From Escarpia spicata (lineage: Eukaryota; Annelida; Polychaeta; Sabellida; Siboglinidae), in contig CAXEFP010001012.1 of the NCBI GenBank assembly GCA_963995525.1, forward strand, positions 62,001 through 126,000: 64,000 bases of DNA. The letters are read 5' to 3'. Below are positions 55,305-64,000 of the stretch, in pieces (position 1 is the stretch's first letter; each line of letters opens with the position of its first letter). Made by a program: the position numbers and the translations under genes. Below the pieces are notes generated by a model, which worked only from the letters and a program-made list of their open reading frames with translations, did no database searches and was not told the DNA's origin.

Positions 55305-55880
55305 ATATTATGCACGCTGCCGAACACCTTAAACATTGTGATAAGCACATCGTACATTGTACATAGACTTGCTGTGTCTATAAGTGGCTGGCTTTTTGCA
55401 CCTAATTCTTTATTTTATTTATTATCTGTTGTGCAAGCATTTGACAGACATGTGTATTTGTCTTAATTAAAGGAAGTCATTGACAGTCACACACAGAAGT
55501 CCTAATGAATATGAATGGGACACTGGGTGGTCAGTGAAACCTAATATGTTATTGTAGAAGTCGATCGACACGGTTGTAGTTTTTGTACCTGGCTGGCTGT
55601 TACATTGTCATCTTTGAATAGTGTTTCAGATGCCGTCTGTTCTGTTGTATGTATTCTGGTATTCTGCTATGGTATCCGTACAAAATGCGACACTACATAT
55701 ATATTGTATCTACATTGTACAGTATAATTGTATCGTATGTTATGTATTATTGTGGTCGAGTCAGATATATCGATGTACAAAATGCGACTATGTACAGTAT
55801 AATTTATTCTATGTATTGTTATGTATTATTGAGGCCTACCTAATTGTTGGGTAAAATCCATTTGTTGATGAATTTCAATA
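55305..55880 (+). repeat. Tandem duplication, copy 2 (empty site)
   Basis: This repeats copy 1 from about 55326 (TTAAACATTGTGATAAGCAC) through AGAAGTCCTAATGAATATGA to the GGTCGAGTCA block and beyond. It lacks the foldback element. AATAAA at 55878-55883 could serve as a poly(A) signal. Confidence 0.85.
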
Positions 55881-55937
55881 AATTATTTGAATTGAATTCC
55901 ATTGAATCTTATTTACTCTAGTCGGGTCAAGACAATT

Positions 55938-56012
55938 CAGTTGACTCACTCACTCACTCACTCACTCACTCACTCACTCACTCACTCACCCACCCACCCA
56001 CCCACTCGATCG
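55938..56012 (+). repeat. (ACTC)n / (ACCC)n microsatellite
   Basis: Twelve or so CACT units, then CACC units, then GATCGCTC-type decay. Confidence 0.97.
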
Positions 56013-57000
56013 CTCGCTCAATCGATCAATCACTCATGCTCTCGCGCACTCGAGCACTCAAGCTAGGCACTTTCAGCAGTCCTCTATGCATAAAAATGAT
56101 AATGCGCTACGTAGGAACATTTAGTCCATTCCTCTTAGTCTGTCTCAGTTCTTCGACACAGGATCACGGTGGCGGCCAACAGGTCATTCGATCAATCGTC
56201 GGACTTAATGATGTCCTATGATACGCGTAATTTGCGTAATCTGCTCACACCAAGCGCAGACGCAACTTCAAACCGGATGTTGTGACCGGATGTTCGTCTG
56301 TCTGTCTGTCCTTCCCGCCATTCTGCCATCTGGCGGCGGATTACCTGTCCACAGACTTTAGAGACAATTCTGTTCGCAAGATGTCACTACTGAGCACCGA
56401 TTGGCCAAGTAGCTTTCAAAAAAATCCACTTTCTTTCGCAATATATTTTTGCGTCTTTCCTAGGCACGCCTAATGCACTGTATATGCACTAACGCACCGA
56501 TTCACATTTCATGACGCAATGCCGTAGTCACACGACATGTACACCAGATGTTGCACCACCACGATGGGGCATCGCTTTGACCGACCTTTATTAAACTTGC
56601 TTTATTAGTTTATATCATATGGCTTTAACGATTTTCAAAAGGCCGTTCAAACTTACCAATTCTACATTTTCACGTCCTCCTAAGTTAAATCTCGCAAAAA
56701 ATGTTTCCTATACATATATTCTATGCAACTGCCAATTTTCAGCGCTGCTGCTCCAAGGAATCCGGTCATTTGGCACCGATTCCGATGTGCCTGTTCGTCG
56801 AAATAATCACGACTATTTGTCCCGTTCAAAACTCGACACGTTCACATTTATTACGCGTAAACGACTGACAATTGAGTGCGGAAATTTCACGAACGAGCCG
56901 AAAATCCGCTCACTTATCGTGCTGATTTTTCTCCGATCTCACAAAGCACTAAATCTTTCAAATTCCGACAAAATCAAACTGCGAAATCTAGACGGTAGCC
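56013..57000. other. Unassigned sequence
   Basis: A plus-strand open frame of 161 codons (56619-57104) has no protein-like motif and overlaps promoter-like sequence, so I do not call it. Nothing else is recognised. Confidence 0.45.
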
Positions 57001-57050
57001 GTTGCTATGGCGACGCACAAACAAACCAAAGGCAAAGACAAACCGGAAGT
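57001..57050. promoter_or_regulatory. Promoter-like motifs: X-box and ETS site
   Basis: GTTGCTATGGCGAC at 57001-57014 fits the RFX X-box consensus (RYYNYYATRRNRAC), and CCGGAAGT at 57043-57050 is a core ETS/GABP site. Their close spacing in a less AT-rich segment suggests a promoter, but no adjacent exon is assignable. Confidence 0.35.
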
Positions 57051-57892
57051 CGCTTCGTTTCAGTTTTTACTAATTCACAAGAAAACACTGTCATTTCTCT
57101 ATAGAACGTTTTCATCTCCTAAATTACAGTTGATAAGTAATTTATTTCGAAAACAAATTTACTATTTCAAATCTAAATTTTAAAGTGATTACATTTTTCA
57201 CCGCCAGTCTAATTTGTACCCAACACAAGAATTAATTACTCTTGGAAGTTGGACATTACACGTTTGTCAGTGTACTGGATTATATTTCTTCCAACAAATT
57301 CTGCACACAGTATAGGCACTGCATTCGGGTAGGTAATACACATATATATTCAGTCACCAATTGATTGATAAACTGACCGAACTACGCAACGACTGCATGG
57401 CTAAACTCCCTCCCTCCCTCTCTCTCTGTCAGGCCGGTCTTTCAATGAAGCAAAACAAAAAAAACCTGTTTGCTGTTTGTTTTCTCCATCATAAATGCGT
57501 TAACACGCCAGCCAGCCAGCCAGCCACCCAGCCAGCGGTCCCTTCATTGCTATGTTACGTAATCACTCGCATACTCGGGGCACGGTTTACCAAAACTATC
57601 ACAATAACAGCTATTATGACATGTCTAGTCTCTACAATGATACACTGCATTACTGTGTGCACATGCATACAGCATCTTCACTGTCAAAACATCAGATTTC
57701 TACATATACATTTCTAGATATTCTACCATTCACTCCTACCTTAGGCTTAGCCTTGGTCATCTGTTTACAAGTGATGAATGTTGATGTTAATTACTTTATT
57801 TTATTGGTCGTAACGTTGAAAATGTTTCATTTAGTATTTTAAATTCAATTCAGTGGCTTTAATCCAGAATCAAAAGGGCACATACTATATAT

Positions 57893-57928
<36 letters not shown>

Positions 57929-58040
57929 ACTACAAGTCCACACCTGTAAAAAGGTGTAATGCTGTTTTAATAGCAGAGACTATGATAGGTACATTACAAA
58001 CCGCTAGAGGCAGCACTGTAGATTTGTCCTCTGAATCTAG
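57051..58040. other. Unassigned sequence with small simple repeats
   Basis: CCTCCCTC/CTCT near 57406-57430, CCAG repeats at about 57510-57535 and (AT)n at 57896-57925. No gene recognised. Confidence 0.5.
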
Positions 58041-58180
58041 ACCAAAATCTGTGACGCGTGGCTCCGCTCCCGCCAAGATTCGGGGCTTCCCCAAGATTGC
58101 GTGGCAACATTATGCAAATGAATATTCGACCTATATTGATGATCACATGAACCAATGAAAGACAGAACTACGTCATAGCC
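58041..58180 (+). promoter_or_regulatory. Proximal promoter with octamer and CCAAT box
   Basis: ATGCAAAT octamer at 58112-58119 and CCAAT at 58152-58156 lie upstream of a start codon at 58181, with GC-rich TGACGCGTGGCTCCGCTCCC just before. An octamer plus CCAAT arrangement is typical of cell-cycle or histone-type promoters; the gene itself is not identified. A second octamer lies at 58512-58519. Confidence 0.45.
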
Positions 58181-58216
58181 ATGTTCGCGGACAGTTTTCC
58201 AACAATTTTGACTGAG
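58181..58216 (+). CDS. Candidate first coding exon (12 codons)
   Basis: ATG in the context CATAGCCATGTTC opens MFADSFPTILTE and ends at the strong donor GAG|GTAAGT. It lies directly downstream of the octamer/CCAAT segment. No second exon was recognised downstream to 60.6 kb. Confidence 0.4.
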
Positions 58217-59228
58217 GTAAGTGGTTGTTAACTTTGACGTTTAAACAATCGTTTAAAAATACGGTAAAAATTACCGTCGGCCTTTTATTTATCTTATGCA
58301 CTCTATTTTATGTATATCTATTTTAATATGATATGCATGTTATAGTTGTGAGCTTTGTCGGAAAGACGCAGCGGCCCGTCGAAAATAGGCTTGTTGCACG
58401 CTGTTTGGCGTTCAAAATGGAAAAGCGCAGTTAGCAGACAAACGCACGAGCTGTGCCGCAGCATGTACGCCACGTTGGCGTTGGCACAATTAAGTTCGAC
58501 GGGCGCGCGCTATGCAAATTACAAAATACTTGCTCTGACACGGATTAAAATGTATGCTTCTAAGCTATTCTAAAAATTAGTCATAGTTTTTAATTATTTA
58601 CAGATGTAGCATTGGGTCTGAGAATGTGAGCGTAGACTGAAGTGATCCAATATTTCTGTGCCCGACTGTTCGATTCGTATGAGATACGAACAGAATGTAG
58701 CCATTGTAGGTCACGCTGTTTCCTACAATTTAAAATCCACATAATCAACACTGTTTGCACGTAAATCACGATGTATTTTATGCGAATAATGAATGATATA
58801 TATGTAAATAATGTATGATGTTATATATTTTTAAAAAGAAGCTTTTGTTAAAATATTAGTTTCACAATTAAAAAATCTATATGACCTTGGCATGTTTTGG
58901 CCGAGTTTTACATTATTGATATTGAACCATTTAACATTAAATCCAGCGCCATCAGCACTTTTGTAATTATGTGCATTTAATTTAACATTTATTATTGTTT
59001 ATAATAAAAATAATAACTAAAATGTTGCCATGATATTTTTATTCCTCTACTACAACACAATTAAATGCCAGCTTTTTAATGGCTTTCTTAATAATCTGCA
59101 CTGTAAGATTAATTATACAAAAACAAAGTCCAGGGACACCAATATGATTGTTTTATTTTGGGAATACATTCTTGTGGTATTGCATTATTTCATTTGTATC
59201 ACACACATACATTAATACAGTTTTCCTT
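58217..59228. other. Presumed intron or unassigned sequence
   Basis: 58340-58530 is relatively GC-rich, with CGGCCCGTCG, ACGTTGGCGTTGGC and GGGCGCGCGC. It may be part of a CpG-rich promoter or an exon, but no frame is convincing. The remainder is AT-rich. Confidence 0.4.
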
Positions 59229-59605
59229 TACTTCATGTTGAAGGATTCTGCTGCAAATATATGAAGAGTGACGGAACAGTGAAGATAACTTCTGTGAAAA
59301 GTAGCACACATCACTTACATGGAAATATGAAACACTGAACTGACTACGTCTACACCGAACCAGTGAACAGTGTCCTGTGAAACTGACAAACTTCAATTGT
59401 ATGGATATATGAAACAATGAACGGATTATATCTACACTCAACCAACAGTGTCGGGGGAACATTGGCACACTGCACTTGGATAATATGAAACATTGAACTG
59501 ATTATATCTGTACTGGGCCAACAGTATCCTGAGAACATTGGCACACTTCACTTGCGATATAACAGTGAACCAACTATATCTACACTGAGGCGGCAATGTA
59601 CTCTG
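59229..59605 (+). repeat. About 77-bp minisatellite, 4-5 diverged units
   Basis: GAAACAYTGAACTGATTATATC recurs near 59329, 59410, 59487 and, decayed, 59561, followed each time by ACTGxxCCAACAGTGTCC and a GAACATTGGCACAC block. Spacing is 81, 77 and 74 bp. Minus-strand open frames here are repeat artefacts. Confidence 0.8.
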
Positions 59606-59944
59606 TTCCTCCTTCTGTAGTTCCCTGTATGTGCATTGAAGCTGACTAGTTCTTGTACTTCTGCTGTTTCAGTTGTTTTCTTTGTCTACCTGTCGGCTGC
59701 TAACTGTGAACAATATTAACATTACTTCATGTTGAAGTGCGAGACATCGAACAAAACAATTAAACATAATTATTGTAGTACAGATCTTTGCATCATGCTG
59801 TTAACATTTTATCACACAGTCAACAGCTGGAAATTATAACGATCTTGGAATGTATAATAAATGGTGTTAAATCCAAGTGGTGTTTCTTTGCAACAATGAT
59901 TAATACTCGTCAGTTTGCTGGGGACACTTCAATGTATACAAACG

Positions 59945-60490
59945 TATGTAGGTCAAAGCCCATAAAGGTCAAACAATCAGGTCAAAGTAATGTCACAATG
60001 GCCAACAGTTAATCAATAGTTGAACTTTCATTTTGCTAGCACAACATCATAATCATTAAGTAAAAAATTAATTAAGTCATTTGTCAACATAAATAAATCA
60101 ATACGTGTTCAAGGTTAATTATCTAGGTCGTGTCAAGGTCATGCTATTATGGTCAAGGTTAAACATTTAGTTACCTTTAATTTGCTAGCACAACATACCA
60201 TAATTAATAAGTAAAAATAGATTGGATATTCAAACATGCAATTAGGTCAAAGTTCAATTTTTAAAACAAATTAGGTCATTATTGATTCTTGCTTTAATAT
60301 GATATTTTATGGTCAATGTGTACATAAATGTTCCATTCCAAAAAAATTTCAACTTAATAAGCCATTGTGTCACACATAATAATTTAATTAGGTCATGTAT
60401 CATCATAAGTAGGTCAACGGTCATTAAAGGTCAACTAACTAGGTCATGTCAAGGTCACACAGTATTAGGACAATGTTTTTGGGTCATAGC
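59945..60490 (+). repeat. Diverged repeat region rich in AGGTCA
   Basis: AGGTCA or a one-base variant occurs more than a dozen times. Modules repeat: TTTGCTAGCACAACAT at about 60035 and 60180, and CTAGGTCRTGTCAAGGTCA at about 60122 and 60440. It may be a decayed tandem repeat. The same word is the nuclear-receptor half-site, including TCAAGGTCA-type extended sites. Confidence 0.6.
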
Positions 60491-60615
60491 TTTTTATTTT
60501 CCCTCAATATCTTCCTTAGAAAAAATTATGTAATATATGCCTATATTCAGTGCCACGCGGTGGCAGCACAGCCTGCACAAGTTCCAGATCACAAGAAATG
60601 GACATGAATCCTATA

Positions 60616-61056
60616 GGGGTCAGCACACTGTTGGACTTCCTGCTTGATTACAGATGAAAAAAAGTGCAGTATATTTTTGAGAAATGACTTTTTATAATAT
60701 TCACTTGCTCTGACATAAGTGCACTTGAGTAGTCAGATTTCTACATGTGATTGTTGAATCTGTTGACAGTAAAATGGTGTCTTTTTAGCTGATGTTACTA
60801 AGCGGAAGGGTATCTGGCAGCAATTTGGCTAGTTGACACTTTAGCCGGATTACTGCCTGCATCCAGTTGTAAATATTGACGGGTGTCATACATACAGGCA
60901 TTTTGCAAGAGCTAGAGAAAAACTCGACCAGCATGTCATTGAGATGATAGTAACAGCAGGTGAGAAGTTTAAGAAACTTTATAGGTCACGTTTTCTTATA
61001 ATCACACAAAACATTAACATGGTCACCAATGGGAAAACTGACAGTGTGCTGACCCC
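60616..61056 (+). mobile_element. TIR element, array copy 1 (441 bp)
   Basis: Ends GGGGTCAGCACACTGT and ACAGTGTGCTGACCCC. Left flank CCTATA is not spacer sequence, so the array begins exactly at the element end. Confidence 0.88.
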
Positions 61057-61965
61057 AATTAAAGTCCCTAGCAACGGAAACACGCTATAGTCATTGCACA
61101 ATCACGGAGGACGCATTTTACTTCAAATATCTTGAAACAATTACTGAAAATACGTGTATGGCAAAACTGCAGTTGAATGGAACAAACCGTTTTTGGATAT
61201 TACAGACTTCTCACCAGTCTGCAAGTCCAAATCACAGCGACGGAACACATGTCTTATAAGGGGGGTGGGGTGCGTATGCCAGTAGTTAAGCCTCAATTTG
61301 AAAATACGTATGAAAATGAACCAATAACATTGCAGCAGGGTGATTCGTCAATCGTTTTTTGTTTACATCAGCTGACTAAACACACTTGAAGATGTTGTAA
61401 TTGACCCTAATGAAGTCTGAGGACAGTGATTAGCTGGAGTCAGCCATAGCTGGAGCCTGTTATCAGATCTGTCTACTGACTGGACCTTCTGGCCAATCAA
61501 GCAAGTGGCATTGTTTTCTGAATGTCTGCTAATTAGGCTGTGTAATATTATGTAATTGAAATGCTTGAGACATCTGGCCTTTGAGGAATTCACACCCTAA
61601 GGTGACTTTTTGTTGATGTTTACCTTTGTAAATAGGGCACAAGGTCAAAAAATAAATACAAATTTGAATGTAACGTAACAACTGGCTGTATTGAATTTTC
61701 TTATAAAACACATATTTGACTTTCTGGAAAACTTTATCAGGAGTTCATAGTGCCACCTGAGAACATTGTGCTGGATTACAAATTGTCCAACGGCGAAGTG
61801 CTGATTTTTATGGTGCCTTGCCAAGTTTGGTGGCACCTTTGAAATGTGCATAAAACACAAACACCTGGAGGGATTACAAAAAATAAAATTGCAGAGTGCT
61901 TGTAACATTGGTGCCTATAAAGTGTGTTGTTTTCAACATTTTCTCCAAAATTGCCATACCTATTT

Positions 61966-62420
61966 GGGGTCAGCACACTGTTGGACTTCCTGCTTGATTA
62001 CAGATGAAAAAAAGTGCAGTATATTTTTGAGAAATGACTTTTTATAATATTCACTTGCTCTGACATAAGTGCACTTGAGTAGTCAGATTTCTAGATGTGA
62101 TTGTTGAATCTGTTGACAGTAAAATGGTGTCTTTTTAGCAGATTTTACTAAGCGGAAGGGTATCTGGCAGCAATTTGGCTAGTTGACACTTTAGCCGGAT
62201 TACTCCCTGCATCCAGTTGTAAATATTGACGGGTGTCATACATACAGGCATTTTGCAAGAGCTAGAGATATGAGATTTTGACTAAACTCGACCAGCATGT
62301 CAATGAGATGATAATAACAGCAGTTGATAAGTTTAAGAAACTTTATAGGTCACGTTTTCTTATAATCACACAAAACATTAACATGGTCGCCAATGGGAAA
62401 ACTGACAGTGTGCTGACCCC
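61966..62420 (+). mobile_element. TIR element, array copy 2 (455 bp)
   Basis: Same 16-bp ends; flanks CCTATTT and AATTAAAG. Contains the 14-bp stretch missing from copy 1, as does the solitary copy at 27594. Confidence 0.88.
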
Positions 62421-63329
62421 AATTAAAGTCCCTAGCAACGGAAACACGCTATAGTCATTGCACAATCACGGAGGACGCATTTTACTTCAAATATCTTGAA
62501 ACAATTACTGAAAATACGTGTATGGCAAAACTGCAGTTGAATGGAACAAACCGTTTTTGGATATTACAGACTTCTCACCAGTCTGCAAGTCCAAATCACA
62601 GCGACGGAACACATGTCTTATAAGGGGGGTGGGGTGCGTATGCCAGTAGTTAAGCCTCAATTTGAAAATACGTATGAAAATGAACCAATAACATTGCAGC
62701 AGGGTGATTCGTCAATCGTTTTTTGTTTACATCAGCTGACTAAACACATGTGAAGATGTTGTAATTGACCCTAATGAAGTCTGAGGACAGTGATTAGCTG
62801 GAGTCAGCCATAGCTGGAGCCTGTTATCAGATCTGTCTACTGACTGGACCTTCTGGCCAATCAAGCAAGTGGCATTGTTTTCTGAATGTCTGCTAATTAG
62901 GCTGTGTAATATTATGTAATTGAAATGCTTGAGACATCTGGCCTTTGAGGAATTCACACCCTAAGGTGACTTTTTGTTGATGTTTACCTTTGTAAATAGG
63001 GCACAAGGTAAAAAAATGCATACAAATTTGAATGTAACGTAACAACTGGCTGTATTGAATTTTCTTATAAAACACATATTTGACTTTCTGGAAAACTTTA
63101 TCAGGAGTTCATAGTGCCACCTGAGAACATTGTGCTGGATTACAAATTGTCCAACGGCGAAGTGCTGATTTTTATGGTGCCTTGCCAAGTTTGGTGGCAC
63201 CTTTGAAATGTGCATAAAACACAAACACCTGGAGGGATTACAAAAAATAAAATTGCAGAGTGCTTGTAACATTGGTGCCTATAAAGTGTGTTGTTTTCAA
63301 CATTTTCTCCAAAATTGCCATACCTATTT

Positions 63330-63784
63330 GGGGTCAGCACACTGTTGGACTTCCTGCTTGATTACAGATGAAAAAAAGTGCAGTATATTTTTGAGAAATG
63401 ACTTTTTATAATATTCACTTGCTCTGACATAAGTGCACTTGAGTAGTCAGATTTCTAGATGTGATTGTTGAATCTGTTGACAGTAAAATGGTGTCTTTTT
63501 AGCTGATTTTACTAAGCGGAAGGGTATCTGGCAGCAATTTGGCTAGTTGACACTTTAGCCGGATTACTGCCTGCATCCAGTTGTAAATATTGACGGGTGT
63601 CATACATACAGGCATTTTGCAAGAGCTAGAGATATGAGATTTTGACTAAACTCGACCAGCATGTCAATGAGATGATAATAACAGCAGGTGAGAAGTTTAA
63701 GAAACTTTATAGGTCACGTTTTCTTATAATCACACAAAACATTAACATGGTCGCCAATGGGAAAACTGACAGTGTGCTGACCCC
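63330..63784 (+). mobile_element. TIR element, array copy 3 (455 bp)
   Basis: Same ends and flanks as copy 2 and almost the same sequence. The spacer after it runs to the window end. Confidence 0.88.
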
Positions 63785-64000
63785 AATTAAAGTCCCTAGC
63801 AACGGAAACACGCTATAGTCATTGCACAATCACGGAGGACGCATTTTACTTCAAATATCTTGAAACAATTACTGAAAATACGTGTATGGCAAAACTGCAG
63901 TTGAATGGAACAAACCGTTTTTGGATATTACAGACTTCTCACCAGTCTGCAAGTCCAAATCACAGCGACGGAACACATGTCTTATAAGGGGGGTGGGGTG

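Larger units (their letters stand above)
60616..64000 (+). repeat. 1.36-kb head-to-tail array, about 2.5 units, cut by window end
   Basis: Unit starts (GGGGTCAGCACACTGT) are at 60616, 61966 and 63330. Each unit is a TIR element of 441-455 bp followed by about 909 bp of spacer. The spacer starts AATTAAAGTCCCTAGCAACG; about 104 bp later it enters sequence homologous to 26765-27593, the flank of the Mutator-like transposase, and ends CATACCTATTT. Units 2 and 3 are nearly identical; unit 1 lacks about 14 bp (TATGAGATTTTGAC). Short open frames repeated in each unit are not genes. Confidence 0.95.

Noticed and set aside
56619..57104. 161-codon plus-strand open frame
   Set aside because: No recognisable motif, no splice context, composition not protein-like, and it runs through promoter-like motifs.
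57007..57183. ATG frame beginning MATHKQTKGKDKPEV
   Set aside because: It starts within the X-box, quickly becomes low quality and has no other support.
61177..62753. Identical 70-codon and 76-codon frames repeated in the array
   Set aside because: They recur because the 1.36-kb unit recurs; the related 26.8-27.2 kb flank does not keep the frame.

Overview
The window is a stretch of animal nuclear DNA, most likely from a marine invertebrate such as a mollusc, brachiopod or lancelet. The evidence is short coding exons with GT-AG splice sites and long introns, fragments of CR1/L2-like and RTE-like LINEs, a Ty3/Gypsy element, a metazoan Mutator-like transposase, a tRNA-derived SINE, several MITE-like inverted-repeat elements and many simple repeats. 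Nothing bacterial (operons, Shine-Dalgarno sites, CRISPR) is present. The species cannot be fixed from the sequence alone.

Layout. 0-12 kb: decayed LINE ends, microsatellites, a broken ankyrin-repeat gene piece (6.25-6.96 kb), a 5'-truncated Gypsy element (7.26-9.66 kb) and more LINE ends. 12-22 kb: a GC-rich dispersed repeat, a CR1-like LINE split by a nested L2-like LINE (12.8-15.6 kb), a second CR1-like LINE carrying a (CA)n tract directly after its YADD box (16.6-18.0 kb), a palindromic repeat family split by a MITE (18.3-19.8 kb), a 71-bp minisatellite, and a third CR1 fragment split by a 492-bp inverted-repeat element. 22-28 kb: a 19-bp minisatellite, a 55-57-bp minisatellite, and a nearly intact Mutator-like transposase on the minus strand with one in-frame stop, followed by a 453-bp element with 16-bp terminal inverted repeats. 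29-38 kb: possible exons of an unidentified host gene on the plus strand, interleaved with a CR1-like LINE, a SINE, a foldback element and a partial duplication of a terminal exon.

38-60 kb: the main host-gene region. Seven plus-strand exons between 44.36 and 50.87 kb encode a coiled-coil segment that I recognise as RAD50, upstream of its zinc hook. Six of the seven follow directly in reading phase; the sixth has an apparent one-base insertion. The ATPase (Walker A) exons and the zinc-hook exons were not found, so this is either a partial copy or a gene whose other exons I could not see. Downstream are a terminal exon of an unidentified gene (53.6-53.8 kb), a tandem duplication in which one copy carries a 646-bp foldback insertion and the other is the empty site, and a probable promoter with first coding exon at 58.0-58.2 kb.

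60.6-64 kb: a head-to-tail array with a 1.36-kb period running off the window edge. Each unit joins a copy of the 16-bp-TIR element to sequence homologous to the upstream flank of the Mutator-like transposase at 26-28 kb. This link between a near-autonomous transposase locus and a satellite-like array in the same window is the most notable observation here. Several otherwise convincing coding pieces differ from an open frame by single bases, so both real decay and assembly indels must be considered.
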